A DNA stretch of 64,000 nucleotides from Bordetella genomosp. 5 (GCF_002261475.1 NZ_NEVN01000007.1:124001-188000), one strand, 5' to 3'. Numbered from the stretch's first letter, positions 1 to 12,560 are shown. The notes: generated by a model not told the origin, from the letters alone. Numbers and translations are program-made.

Positions 1-239
1 GCGCCCAGAACCAGGACGTGCCCGGCCTGATGCGCCGGCTGCGCATCTTCGGCGCGCACGAACGGCTCGCGATGCAGGCGCTGTCGCGCGTGCCGCCTCA
101 AGGCTGGCCCGCCGCCGTGCAGCACGCGCACGAAGTCGACCGGCTGATCAAAGGCCTGAGCGTGCCGGGCCGCCTGTCCGACGCCTGGGAAGAGATGACG
201 CGGCTCGCGCTGCGCGTGGCCGCCGCCGGACGACCGTGA
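1..239 (+). CDS. holA: DNA polymerase III delta subunit, C-terminal end (partial)
   Basis: Only the last ~78 codons lie in the window; the frame is open from base 3 to a TGA at 237-239. The visible part is an all-helical segment (RRLRIFGAHERLAMQAL, then a VDRLIKGL helix) that matches the C-terminal clamp-loader collar domain of the delta subunit, which loads the beta sliding clamp in the replication complex. Its position just upstream of proA agrees with the usual betaproteobacterial lptE-holA-proA order. The assignment rests on a short fragment and this synteny; the AAA+ region is outside the window. Confidence 0.7.
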   Translation, partial: AQNQDVPGLMRRLRIFGAHERLAMQALSRVPPQGWPAAVQHAHEVDRLIKGLSVPGRLSDAWEEMTRLALRVAAAGRP

Positions 240-428
240 AGGCGGTTTCGACCGCCGCCTTCGCCCCCGCGATGTCGACCGGCGCCCGTCCGGTTCCGGC
301 CGATACCGCACCCCACGATGCCCTGCCCGCCCTCCGACGACCGGACCGGGAGAGCCAGCTACACTTCCGGGGATAGCCCCAGACATACCGGACGCCGTTC
401 CAACGGCGCAGCCAGCGAGACCACCGCC

Positions 429-1688
429 ATGTCCACGATAGAACAGACCATGCTCGCCCTGGGCGAGAACGCCCGCCAGGCTTCACGCGCCATGATGCGC
501 GCCAGCGGCGCCGCCAAGAACCGTGCCCTGCACATCATGGCCGAGACCCTCGGCGCCGAGCGCGACGCGCTGAAGGCCGCGAATGCGCGCGACCTCGACG
601 CCGCACGCGCCAACGGCATCGAGCCGGCCCTGCTCGACCGCCTCACGCTGTCGGATCGCTCGATCGACCTGATGGCCGAAGGCCTGCGCCAGATCGCCAA
701 TCTGCCGGATCCGATCGGCAGCCTCACCGGCGCCAGCATCCGCCCCAATGGCATGCGCGTGGCGCAGATGCGGGTGCCGCTGGGCGTCATCGGCATCATT
801 TACGAGTCCCGCCCCAACGTCACGATCGACGCGGCCGCGCTCTGCCTGAAGTCCGGCAACGCCACCATCCTGCGTGGCGGCAGCGAGGCGCTGCATTCGA
901 ACCTGGCTCTGGGCCGCATCGTGCAGGCCGGCCTGCGCGCGGCCGAGCTCCCGCCCGCCGCGGTGCAGGTCATCGACACGCCCGACCGGGCGGCCGTCGG
1001 CAAGCTGATCACCATGACCGAACACGTGGACGTCATCGTCCCGCGCGGCGGCAAGGGCCTGATCGCACGTCTCGCCCAAGAGGCGCGCGTGCCGCTCATC
1101 AAGCACCTCGATGGCAACTGCCACGTCTATGTGGATGCGGCAGCAGACCTCGATCGCGCCTTCGAGATCGCGTTCAACGCCAAGACCTACCGCTACGGTA
1201 TCTGCGGCTCGATGGAAACGCTGCTGGTGCACGCCTCGGTGGCCTCGACCTTCCTGCCCCGTTTCGGCCGCGCGCTGAGCGAACACGGCGTGCAGCTGCG
1301 TGGTTGCGAACGCACGCGCGCCCTGCTGCCCGACGCCCTACCGGCCTCCGATGAAGACTGGGGCACCGAGTACCTCGGCCCGATCCTGGCGATCCGCGTG
1401 GTGGACACGCTCGACGATGCCATGGAGCACATCGCGCGCTGGGGCTCGGGCCATACCGATGCCATCGTCACGCAGGACCTGAGCGCAGCCGAGCGCTTCC
1501 AGCGCGAGGTCGATTCGAGCTCGGTCTATGTCAACCTGCCGACCTGCTTCGCCGATGGCTTCGAATACGGGCTGGGCGCGGAGATCGGCATCTCCACCAA
1601 CCGGCTGCACGCGCGCGGCCCCGTGGGCCTCGAAGGCCTCACCACCCTGAAATGGGTACTCAACGGCGAAGGCCAGACCCGAGGTTAA
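429..1688 (+). CDS. proA: Gamma-glutamyl phosphate reductase
   Basis: Cytosolic NADPH-dependent reduction of gamma-glutamyl phosphate to glutamate semialdehyde, second step of proline synthesis. The 419-residue product has the usual ProA length and an aldehyde-dehydrogenase fold. The catalytic cysteine is in the segment [11 protein letters not shown] (about Cys259), and the family-typical C-terminal segment [20 protein letters not shown] is present. The frame is open back to 318, but the ATG at 429 (MSTIEQTM) begins the conserved N-terminus. The upstream extension is compositionally unlike the protein. proB is not adjacent, as is common in this lineage. A 7-bp inverted repeat (393-399/402-408) lies in the 189-bp gap after holA. 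Confidence 0.96.
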   Translation: MSTIEQTMLALGENARQASRAMMRASGAAKNRALHIMAETLGAERDALKAANARDLDAARANGIEPALLDRLTLSDRSIDLMAEGLRQIANLPDPIGSLTGASIRPNGMRVAQMRVPLGVIGIIYESRPNVTIDAAALCLKSGNATILRGGSEALHSNLALGRIVQAGLRAAELPPAAVQVIDTPDRAAVGKLITMTEHVDVIVPRGGKGLIARLAQEARVPLIKHLDGNCHVYVDAAADLDRAFEIAFNAKTYRYGICGSMETLLVHASVASTFLPRFGRALSEHGVQLRGCERTRALLPDALPASDEDWGTEYLGPILAIRVVDTLDDAMEHIARWGSGHTDAIVTQDLSAAERFQREVDSSSVYVNLPTCFADGFEYGLGAEIGISTNRLHARGPVGLEGLTTLKWVLNGEGQTRG

Positions 1689-1693
1689 GGCAA

Positions 1694-2080
1694 GTGGCAA
1701 CTCAATCCCCGATCTTCATGTACATCTTCAGCCTGCTGGCGACCTGCTTCATCACGTGCACGATCAGCGGCCTGTATCTGTTCTTCGTGGCACAGCGCCA
1801 GGTGAATGCCGAACTCAAGCATCCTTACCTGAAGCACAAGCCCTTCGGCCAGTATCCGTTTTCGATCCGCGCGGCGATCTTTCTCGACTATTTCCTGCGC
1901 CTGATGTTTCCGCGTACCAAGTTCTGGATCGTGGGCCATGCCAACGAGCAGTTGGCGCACGTCGATCCCAAGCGCGTACCGCTGGCCGTCAAATGGCCGA
2001 TCGTGGGATTCTGGGGCGCATGCTGGCTGGGCCTGATCGCCATGATCGCGCTCTGGACCATGCTGCTGCTGGGCGCCTGA
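1694..2080 (+). CDS. Small inner-membrane protein, unknown function
   Basis: A 128-residue protein that I do not recognise. The chosen start is the GTG at 1694, preceded by an AAGG element 4-7 bases upstream and only 5 bases after the proA stop, which suggests translational coupling with proA. A hydrophobic helix spans roughly residues 7-30 and a second one roughly 101-127. Between them is a basic, aromatic-rich cytosolic or periplasmic loop (KHPYLKHKPFGQYPF). No catalytic motif is visible. The next gene starts 8 bases downstream, so the three genes probably share a transcript. Topology is inferred from hydrophobicity only. Confidence 0.75.
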   Translation: MATQSPIFMYIFSLLATCFITCTISGLYLFFVAQRQVNAELKHPYLKHKPFGQYPFSIRAAIFLDYFLRLMFPRTKFWIVGHANEQLAHVDPKRVPLAVKWPIVGFWGACWLGLIAMIALWTMLLLGA

Positions 2081-2088
2081 TCGCGGCC

Positions 2089-2604
2089 ATGCAGCTACGC
2101 GCCTTCGACCCCGCCGATTTCGACGCGCTTGCGAGCTGGTTCGATAGCCAGCGAGCGGTCTCGCAATGGGGCGGCTCGCATGTCCGACATCCCCTCACGG
2201 CCGCGCAGTTCGAGGTCATGCTCGCCGAAGGCCGCGGAACGCGTCCGCAACGGCAATGCTGGACGGCCTGGCACGAAGACCGGGCGGTCGGCCACGGCCA
2301 GATCGCCTACGACTGGCAGGACGGCAACGCGCGGCTCGGGCGCATCGTGATCGCGCCACAGGCGCGTGGCCAGGGCCTGGCGCGGCCGATGCTGCGCCAG
2401 CTCATCGACCTGGCCTTCGACATGCCCGACATCCAGCGCGTGGAATTGAACGTCTACATGTTCAACGAGGTCGCGATCCACACCTACAAAACGCTGGGCT
2501 TCGCCTTCGAAGGCGTGCGCCGTTCGTCGACCCGCGTGGACGACGAACGCTGGGATACCGGCATGATGGGCCTGCTACGCCACGAGTGGCGCCCACCCGC
2601 ATGA
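2089..2604 (+). CDS. GNAT family N-acetyltransferase (RimJ/RimL-like)
   Basis: A 171-residue acetyl-CoA-dependent acetyltransferase. The acetyl-CoA pyrophosphate loop is visible as QARGQGLA following a beta strand (RIVIAP) near residues 84-98. The C-terminal part, with NEVAIHTYKTLGFAFEG, is the usual GNAT motif B, in which an Asn and a Tyr lie near the acceptor site. The ATG at 2089 sits 8 bases after the preceding stop; the frame is open further upstream but overlaps the membrane-protein gene. The substrate (a protein N-terminus or small amine) cannot be told from sequence. It converges with the amidase gene. Confidence 0.85.
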   Translation: MQLRAFDPADFDALASWFDSQRAVSQWGGSHVRHPLTAAQFEVMLAEGRGTRPQRQCWTAWHEDRAVGHGQIAYDWQDGNARLGRIVIAPQARGQGLARPMLRQLIDLAFDMPDIQRVELNVYMFNEVAIHTYKTLGFAFEGVRRSSTRVDDERWDTGMMGLLRHEWRPPA

Positions 2605-2633
2605 ACGGCGGCGGCAGCGCCGCCCCGCGTGGT

Positions 2634-4043
2634 TCAGCCCGCCGGCTGCGCGATCTGCACGGGCGGTAGCGCCGCCTCGATCGCCGCGCCCGCGGCCAGG
2701 CAGAGGTCTTCGCGATACCGGCCCGCGATGATCTGCACGCCCATCGGCGCGGGGCCGTCCGGGCCCTGGGTCTCTCCCGTCGCCACCGACAGCGCCGGCA
2801 GCCCCATGAACGGCACGGCGATCTGCGTCAGCTGCGCCGCCCAGACGCGCGCGTAAGCCGACTCGCCCTGCAGGTCGAGGCCATCCGGAAACGGCACCTC
2901 GCTGGAGACGGGCGTGAGCAGCACCGGATAACGCGAGAAGAACAGCTCCCAGTCGCGTACCAGGGTGGCCCGGCGGGTCAGGGTCTGGACATAACCCGGC
3001 AGATCCAGCCCGCGCGCCACCTCCTGCTGTCCCGCCAGCGCGGTCATCGCGCCGGGATCCCCCTCGCGCCGCGCCGCATCCAGCATGGCATCGTACCCAT
3101 CGGCGAGCCACATGCGCAGTTGCAGCGCAGCCGCTTCGCGCATCGGCGGCGGATCCACTTCATCCACTTCCCAACCGGCCTCGCGCAGGGACGCGGCCGC
3201 ATCGCGCAGCGCCTTTTCGACAGCGGGCTGCACCTCGAGGCCTTCCGGACTCACGCACAGCGCCGCGCGCCGCGGCACGACCGGGCCCTGCAGCGGCGCC
3301 GGCACCCACCAGGGATCGCGCGGATCGGGCGCGGCCATGACGGCGAGCGCGAGCCGCACGTCGGCGATCGTCCGGGCCAGCGGCCCGGACACCGCGGTGA
3401 TCTGGCCGCCGAGCGAGCGCTCCGGCAGCGCCGCGTTGAACGCCGCCACCCGGCCGAGCGTCGGCCGCAGACCGTGCACGCCGCAGGCATACGCGGGATA
3501 ACGGATGGAGCCCGCGATGTCGGTGCCATGGGCGATGTGACCGATGCCGGCCGCCACCGCCGACGCCGCGCCGCCCGAGGAACCCCCGGGTGTGAGCCGG
3601 GCATTGCGCGGATTGCGCGTGGCGCCGTGCAGCAGATTGTCGGTGAACCAGCGCAGCGAGAACGCCGGGGTATTAGTACGACCGAGAATGACCGCGCCGG
3701 CCCGTTTGAGGTTGTCCACCACGGGGCTGTTCTCGCGCGCGATCACCTGGGCTTGCAGCTTCACGCCGTTGCTGGTCGCGTAACCGGCCTGGTCGATGTT
3801 GATCTTCACGGTCACCGGCACACCGGCCAGCGGCCCCGGATGCTCGCCGCGCGCACGGCTCGCATCGGCTTCGCGCGCCTGCGCGAGCACCTCGTCCGGA
3901 CGATGATCCACCACCGCGTTCAGCTGCGGATTCACCGCGTCGAGCCGTTCCAGCGCGGCCTCTGCCGCCTCCACGGCCGACACCTCACCCGCCCGGATAT
4001 GCCCGGCCAATTCCGCTGCCGACATGCGCCAAAGCTCAGTCAC
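2634..4043 (-). CDS. Amidase (amidase-signature family)
   Basis: Hydrolyses a carboxylic amide to acid and ammonia; cytosolic, no signal peptide. The full Ser-cisSer-Lys triad is present with family spacing: Lys80 (VTVKINID), Ser155 in GGSSGG, and nucleophile Ser179 in GTDIAGSI. The 469-residue length is typical. The start is the GTG at 4043, supported by an AAGGGGA Shine-Dalgarno sequence 7 bases upstream; the open frame extends to 4193, but that part is not protein-like. The specific substrate is unknown. The glycine-serine region also resembles GatA, but there is no gatB or gatC nearby, so a catabolic amidase is favoured. Confidence 0.9.
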   Translation of the reverse strand: MTELWRMSAAELAGHIRAGEVSAVEAAEAALERLDAVNPQLNAVVDHRPDEVLAQAREADASRARGEHPGPLAGVPVTVKINIDQAGYATSNGVKLQAQVIARENSPVVDNLKRAGAVILGRTNTPAFSLRWFTDNLLHGATRNPRNARLTPGGSSGGAASAVAAGIGHIAHGTDIAGSIRYPAYACGVHGLRPTLGRVAAFNAALPERSLGGQITAVSGPLARTIADVRLALAVMAAPDPRDPWWVPAPLQGPVVPRRAALCVSPEGLEVQPAVEKALRDAAASLREAGWEVDEVDPPPMREAAALQLRMWLADGYDAMLDAARREGDPGAMTALAGQQEVARGLDLPGYVQTLTRRATLVRDWELFFSRYPVLLTPVSSEVPFPDGLDLQGESAYARVWAAQLTQIAVPFMGLPALSVATGETQGPDGPAPMGVQIIAGRYREDLCLAAGAAIEAALPPVQIAQPAG

Positions 4044-4184
4044 TCTGTTCCCCTTGCATCGTTGCGTTCGTCGTTGGTCACTGCGCCGCCCGCGGGCGGC
4101 GCGTTCCACCATAGCGCCCGCACCGTCATGGCACAAGTCCGACGCCGGCACCACGCGCCGCGCCCCTTGCATTCCCGCGGCGCA

Positions 4185-4316
4185 GTGAGCCATGCGTGGC
4201 GCCCCGCCCCGCGCACGCTCGCGCCCTCGTCAGCCACGCCTTGCGCCGCATCCCGCGCACACTCACGGGCGTCGTCAGCCACGCGTTGCGCCGCCCCGCA
4301 ATGGGCGCATTCCCGG
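4185..4316. repeat. Three imperfect ~45-bp tandem repeats between divergent genes
   Basis: The 345-bp gap between the amidase (minus) and the hydroxyacyl-CoA dehydrogenase (plus) holds no convincing gene. Units begin at 4185, 4229 and 4274, each with a GTSAGCCAYGCG-type head followed by GCGCC and CGCGCAC blocks. Units 1 and 2 are 44 and 45 bp; unit 3 is partly degenerate. They lie between the two divergent promoters. Confidence 0.6.
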
Positions 4317-4388
4317 TTGCGCGGCCTGCTCCGCGACTGCAACATCAGCACTTCCGCATCCCATTCCCCGCGCTGGCGGGGCGCCAGC

Positions 4389-5345
4389 ATGCACACCCCT
4401 CCCATCTCGCATGTCGCCGTGGTCGGCGGCGGCACCATCGGCGCCAGTTGGGCCGCCCTGTTCCTGGCCCGTGGCCTCTCGGTCGCCATGTTCGATCCGG
4501 CTCCCGACGCCTGCGCCCAGACCCTGGCGCGAATTCACGCCGCGTGGCCCGCGCTGACGCAGGCCGGGCTCGTCGTGGCCGGCGCCTCCCTTGATCAGCT
4601 ACGCTTCGAGACCGAGCTCGAGGCCGCGCTGGATCAGGCCGACTTCGTCCAGGAAAACGCGCCCGAGCGCGAGGCGTTCAAGATCGACTTGTTTTCGCGC
4701 ATGGATGCCGTGCTGCCCGAGCACGTGCTGATCGCCTCCAGCTCTTCCGGGCTCTTGATGAGCCGCCTGCAGTCCGGATGCCGCTACCCCGGGCGCTGCC
4801 TGATCGGCCATCCCTTCAACCCGCCGCACCTGATTCCGCTCGTCGAGGTGGTGGGCGGTGAGCGCACGGCGCCCGACGCGCTGGCGCGCGCGATGGATTT
4901 TTATCGCGGTCTGGGCAAATACCCGATAAGGCTCAACAAAGAAGTGCCCGGCCATATCGCCAACCGCCTGCAGGCGGCGCTATGGCGAGAAGCCGTACAC
5001 CTCGTCGCCGAAGACGTCGCGAGCGTGGCCGACATCGATGCCGCGGTCGCGCAGGGCCCGGGCCTGCGCTGGGCGCTGTTCGGCCCGCACATGACGTTCA
5101 ATCTGGGCGGCGGCGCCGGCGGCCTGCAGCATTTCATGGACCATCTGCTGGGTCCGATGCAGGCCTGGTGGGACGACCTCGGCCATCCCGAACTCACACC
5201 CGAGCTGCAGCGTAAACTGGTGGCTGGCGTGCAGTCCGAAGCCTCCGGCCGATCGCTCGCCAGCCTTGCCACCGAGCGCGATCAGCAATTGGGCGCCATT
5301 CTTGCCCTGTTGCGGTCCGCCAGACCAGGAGCCCCCACCGAATGA
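4389..5345 (+). CDS. 3-hydroxyacyl-CoA dehydrogenase family protein
   Basis: NAD-dependent oxidation of a 3-hydroxyacyl-type substrate. The 318-residue protein has an N-terminal Rossmann fold (GGGTIG at 13-18) and the catalytic-histidine segment HPFNPPHLIPLVEVV (His141), followed by the helical dimerisation domain. It lacks an attached hydratase domain. Its size and the HPFNPP variant are shared with L-carnitine dehydrogenase and lambda-crystallin/L-gulonate dehydrogenase relatives, so the substrate may be a hydroxyacid rather than an acyl-CoA. The ATG at 4389 is the first methionine before the Rossmann strand. Its TGA overlaps the ATG of the next gene (ATGA), so the two are translationally coupled. 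Confidence 0.85.
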   Translation: MHTPPISHVAVVGGGTIGASWAALFLARGLSVAMFDPAPDACAQTLARIHAAWPALTQAGLVVAGASLDQLRFETELEAALDQADFVQENAPEREAFKIDLFSRMDAVLPEHVLIASSSSGLLMSRLQSGCRYPGRCLIGHPFNPPHLIPLVEVVGGERTAPDALARAMDFYRGLGKYPIRLNKEVPGHIANRLQAALWREAVHLVAEDVASVADIDAAVAQGPGLRWALFGPHMTFNLGGGAGGLQHFMDHLLGPMQAWWDDLGHPELTPELQRKLVAGVQSEASGRSLASLATERDQQLGAILALLRSARPGAPTE

Positions 5346-5614
5346 GCGACATTCACCACGACTCGGCGCGCCAGCGCTTCGAAACCCGCGTCGACGGCCA
5401 CGCCTGCGAACTCGATTACCAGGTGCGCAATCAGGTCATGGCGATTCTGCATACCGGCGTGCCCCAGGCCGTCGGCGGCCGCGGCATTGCCGCCCGCCTC
5501 ACTCAGTCGGCACTCGACTACGCACGCGACCAGGGTTGGCAGGTGCAGCCCCTGTGTTCCTACGCGGCGGCCTACATACGCCGGCACCCGCAATACGCCG
5601 ACCTGGTTCGCTGA
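5342..5614 (+). CDS. Small GNAT-like protein (YidJ/Gcn5-related CG type)
   Basis: A 90-residue minimal acetyltransferase fold. It shows the strand-helix arrangement of the short GNAT group: ELDYQVRNQVMAILHTGVP, then GGRGIAARLTQSALDYARDQGW (acetyl-CoA loop GGRGIA) and a terminal CSYAAAYIRRHPQYADLV helix with the invariant Cys/Tyr-His-Pro pattern. Such proteins have no firmly known substrate. The start codon overlaps the stop of the preceding dehydrogenase by 4 bases, indicating one operon. The following 212 bp up to the YchJ-like gene show nothing I can name. Confidence 0.85.
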   Translation: MSDIHHDSARQRFETRVDGHACELDYQVRNQVMAILHTGVPQAVGGRGIAARLTQSALDYARDQGWQVQPLCSYAAAYIRRHPQYADLVR

Positions 5615-5826
5615 CCCGCTCTGCGCGCGGCCTATCAACGATCCCGTGACACGGCGCCGGCCACGGCCGGCCGCATTCCTGCGATACGCAAGGCTGCGCT
5701 GACGCTGCCTGCTGAACGACGCCTATCGTGGCGGTCATCCCGCCGCAGAGCACTGCCGCGCCTCGTGGTGAGGCCACCCGCTCGAACAGGTGCAGCAAAT
5801 GCGCGCGACTGCGGTCGAGCGCCCGC

Positions 5827-6219
5827 TCAGCGATGCTCGCCGTCCAGGTAGTACCAGCGGCCCTCGATGCGCTCGAATCGGCTGGTTTCGTGCATGCGCG
5901 TGGCCCGTCCGGCCTGACGGCAGCGGGCCACGAACTCCACGACCGCGTGGTCGGCGTCCGTTTGCGCACTGCGCTTCACCTCCAGGCCCAGCCATTTCAG
6001 GTCGGGCGCATTCGGCTCGAGCTCAGACGGCCGCGTCTCGGGATGCCAGGTCGCCAACAAATACGCGATCTCGTCCAGCACGAACGCGCTGTAGCGTGAG
6101 CGCATGAGCGCGGGCGCGTCGGGCGCCTGCAGCGCAAGCGGCCCCTGATGCCAGCGGCCGCAGCAAGCCTGGTAGTCCTTGCCCAGATCGCAGGGGCAGG
6201 CCGTCGAAGAAGAAGACAT
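5827..6219 (-). CDS. YchJ-like SEC-C motif protein (UPF0225)
   Basis: A 130-residue protein of unknown biochemical role. The N-terminal cysteine cluster CPCDLGKDYQACCG is the SEC-C-type zinc-binding motif. It is followed by MRSRYSAFVLDEIAYLLATWHPETRP and a cystatin-like NTF2-fold C-terminal half ending in WYYLDGEHR, both typical of YchJ. The ATG at 6219 is chosen because it directly precedes the zinc motif; the longer open frame to 6315 encodes the upstream 31-bp repeats and is unlikely. It is transcribed in the same direction as the rRNA operon, beyond both 5S terminators, so it needs its own promoter. Confidence 0.88.
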   Translation of the reverse strand: MSSSSTACPCDLGKDYQACCGRWHQGPLALQAPDAPALMRSRYSAFVLDEIAYLLATWHPETRPSELEPNAPDLKWLGLEVKRSAQTDADHAVVEFVARCRQAGRATRMHETSRFERIEGRWYYLDGEHR

Positions 6220-6241
6220 TTTTTTCACGCCGCTATTTTCC

Positions 6242-6357
6242 CATGATCGTCCGCCGCCCGACGCCACGATCGTCCGCCGCCCGACGCGCCGAGGCCATGA
6301 TCGTCCGCCGGCCAATGCGCCCAGGCCATGAGCCTCCGCTGGCCGACGCGCCGAGGC
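6242..6357. repeat. 31-bp tandem repeat, 3.7 copies
   Basis: A partial unit at 6242-6264 is followed by three 31-bp units at 6265-6295, 6296-6326 and 6327-6357. The core ATCGTCCGCCGSCC is shared, and most units end in a GCGCCSAGGC block. The array lies between the ychJ-like start codon and the distal rRNA terminator. Confidence 0.75.
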
Positions 6358-6384
6358 TCAGCTCAGCCGCGGAGCGAGGCGCTC

Positions 6385-6423
6385 GCAAAAACAAAAACCC
6401 CGCCGGATCTCTCCAGCGGGGTT
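6385..6423 (-). terminator. Intrinsic terminator after distal 5S gene
   Basis: Reading the minus strand: stem AACCCCGC/GCGGGGTT around a 12-base loop, followed by a TTTTTGTTTTTG tract. It lies 13 bp beyond the distal 5S gene. Confidence 0.85.
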
Positions 6424-6435
6424 CGGGGCATAAAA

Positions 6436-6549
6436 GCCTGACGATGACCTACTTTCACAAACGAATGTTCACTATCATCGGCGCGAAGGCGTTTCACGGT
6501 CCTGTTCGGGATGGGAAGGAGTGGGGCCACCTTGCTGTGGTCGTCAGGC
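6436..6549 (-). rRNA. rrf: 5S ribosomal RNA (distal copy)
   Basis: 114-nt 5S gene. The ends form the terminal helix (GCCTGACGA/TCGTCAGGC), and the core CCCATCCCGAAC and GTGAAACGCC elements are conserved. It differs from the proximal copy at one base (6537 versus 6808). It lies beyond the proximal copy's strong terminator, so expression needs read-through or a promoter in the 157-bp spacer, where I see no clear one. Confidence 0.95.
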
Positions 6550-6663
6550 GTAACCGTGGGCGGTAGACGCCATATTCTTGCCAGGTCGATGTCCGGCGTA
6601 TGCCGGCGCGGGCTACCTGAGCGAGCCCTGAATCTGCGAAGCCAGTGGCTTCACCTAAAAGAC

Positions 6664-6695
6664 AAAACCCCACTGGCGTGAGCCAGTGGGGTTTT
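6664..6695 (-). terminator. Perfect terminator hairpin between the two 5S genes
   Basis: A 14-bp perfect stem (AAAACCCCACTGGC/GCCAGTGGGGTTTT) with a 4-base loop. U tracts exist in both directions, so it can act bidirectionally. It lies 11 bp after the proximal 5S gene. Confidence 0.9.
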
Positions 6696-6706
6696 GAGCA
6701 ATAAAA

Positions 6707-6820
6707 GCCTGACGATGACCTACTTTCACAAACGAATGTTCACTATCATCGGCGCGAAGGCGTTTCACGGTCCTGTTCGGGATGGGAAGGAGTGGGGCCA
6801 CCTTGCTATGGTCGTCAGGC
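6707..6820 (-). rRNA. rrf: 5S ribosomal RNA (proximal copy)
   Basis: 114-nt 5S gene directly downstream of 23S in the operon, identical to the distal copy except for one base. The terminal helix and the internal conserved loops (CCCATCCCGAAC, GTGAAACGCC) are intact. The 241-bp 23S-5S spacer shows no tRNA. Confidence 0.96.
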
Positions 6821-7061
6821 GTAACCGGTAAGCGGTTGACGCGAGGGTCAAGCACTTGAATCTGGAAGAAGCACCGCGCTCGTGTCGCAGTCGGGCCGGG
6901 CGGTATGCGCCGGGCGGGGACTGGTCATCGAGAGCACGTATTGTGTGTATGGGTTGCGTTGATTGTGTTTGAACGGCACTGGCACGATGTCGGCCAGCGT
7001 CACGTGCGAGGGGCAAGGGTTAGTTGCGCTCTACACGGTTAATTAAGACTTGAGAGTTATA

Positions 7062-9944
<2,883 letters not shown>

Positions 9945-10142
9945 CTATAACACTGAAGTCTTATAGGACGCTTGTTGACATTTCGCGTTTGTGCCGTTCT
10001 ATCAAAGCTTTTCTCAACACACACTTGCGTGCGCATCGAGCTTGAGACTTTGGAACAAAATCATGCAATCACAACCCGTATCCATCTTCATCAGGCTTGC
10101 GCCGATTACTTGATGAACACTTTACGTTGTGCTTCTTCCAAA

Positions 10143-10154
10143 TTGTTAAAGAAC
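10143..10154 (-). promoter_or_regulatory. boxA antitermination site in the 16S-23S spacer
   Basis: The minus strand reads TTCTTTAACAA, matching the Nus-factor boxA core. It lies ~200 bp upstream of 23S within the 316-bp tRNA-Ala to 23S spacer, which otherwise holds only the processing stem. Confidence 0.75.
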
Positions 10155-10260
10155 AAATATAGCTGTCAGGCCTAAACCCAACGATTAACACTGACTCGCA
10201 GCGCTAATCGTTGAACTCTTGCTGTCTAGATTTCTACCAACACCCGGCTAAGCCAGGCAG

Positions 10261-10336
10261 TGGTGGAGGTGAACGGGATCGAACCGATGACATCCTGCTT
10301 GCAAAGCAGGCGCTCTCCCAGCTGAGCTACACCCCC
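10261..10336 (-). tRNA. tRNA-Ala (anticodon TGC)
   Basis: 76 nt including an encoded CCA. The acceptor stem GGGGGTG/CACCTCC, D arm AGCTCAGCTGGGAGAGCGC, anticodon loop CTTTGCAAG with TGC, and GGTTCGATCC T arm all fit. It sits in the rRNA spacer. Confidence 0.98.
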
Positions 10337-10360
10337 ATACCCCGATCACTCGGAATAACT

Positions 10361-10437
10361 TGGTGGGTCTGGTTGGATTCGAACCAACGACCCCCGCCTT
10401 ATCAAGACGGTGCTCTAACCGACTGAGCTACAGACCC
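10361..10437 (-). tRNA. tRNA-Ile (anticodon GAT)
   Basis: 77 nt including an encoded CCA. Acceptor stem GGGTCTG/CAGACCC, D arm AGCTCAGTCGGTTAGAGC, anticodon loop CTTGATAAG with GAT, T arm GGTTCGAATCC. It is first of the two spacer tRNAs, in the classical 16S-Ile-Ala-23S order. Confidence 0.98.
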
Positions 10438-10527
10438 CAGACTCTTTCTCTCGGATCTGTACGATCCACAGCAGCTATATTTCAACAACCGATAAGCGTG
10501 GACACTTGCTACGAGCGCTAAGCTCTT

Positions 10528-12058
<1,531 letters not shown>

Positions 12059-12235
12059 AATCTCTGTTTTGCGCCGCTATCCGAAGACAGCGACTTCGCT
12101 TGCTCTCAAAGGAAGTGAGGTTTAAAAAACCTTACTTCATATTGTGAGCACTTTGATACTTTTGCTTTGTCTGCCAGACCGAAATCTGACCGACTGCGCA
12201 CTCGCATCAAGTGCCCACACTTATCGGCTGTTTAG

Positions 12236-12247
12236 TTGTTAAAGAGC
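12236..12247 (-). promoter_or_regulatory. boxA antitermination site in the rRNA leader
   Basis: The minus strand reads GCTCTTTAACAA, an excellent match to the rrn boxA. It lies in the leader between the promoter and the 16S processing stem. Confidence 0.88.
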
Positions 12248-12338
12248 GGTACTGCTAAATTCTTGCCCACTTACTGACTCGCCTCGCTGCGCCGCTTTCG
12301 CTTCGCGTCGTTTGCTGTGTCAGCAGCAGAGAAACGAG

Positions 12339-12396
12339 ATTATGAAGAAGTTTTTTTCGTTTGTCAACTCAGTTTTGAATTTATTTATTCATCACG
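12339..12396 (-). promoter_or_regulatory. Main rRNA operon promoter with AT-rich upstream element
   Basis: Reading the minus strand: -35 TTGACA (12362-12367), 17-bp spacer, -10 CATAAT (12339-12344). Immediately upstream of the -35 is an A/T-only-like stretch (12370-12391) that resembles an UP element. The predicted transcript start near 12332 gives a ~270-nt leader carrying boxA before 16S. Confidence 0.85.
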
Positions 12397-12509
12397 TCGC
12401 TGACTCACTTACCAACCACCTCACTCGCTTCCGGCTCGCTGCGTCGTTGCCGACATCGCTTGCCTTCTGCTTTGGCCTTTCTCAGAACATCAGGGTTAAC
12501 CCTAACGTT

Positions 12510-12538
12510 TTGACAACTGCCAAGTCCGAAACTATAAC
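12510..12538 (+). promoter_or_regulatory. Consensus sigma-70-like promoter facing the gene-free region
   Basis: Plus strand: perfect -35 TTGACA (12510-12515), exactly 17 bp, then -10 TATAAC (12533-12538). It points away from the rRNA operon towards rng, 1.25 kb downstream, with no gene in between. Its -10 overlaps the -10 of a minus-strand promoter. Confidence 0.55.
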
Positions 12539-12560
12539 ACAGTTTTTGCAGATCGTGCAA
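12531..12560 (-). promoter_or_regulatory. Possible additional upstream rRNA promoter
   Basis: Minus strand: -35 TTGCAC (12555-12560), 18-bp spacer, -10 TATAGT (12531-12536). It lies ~190 bp upstream of the main rRNA promoter, as an rrn P1/P2 arrangement would. Confidence 0.5.
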
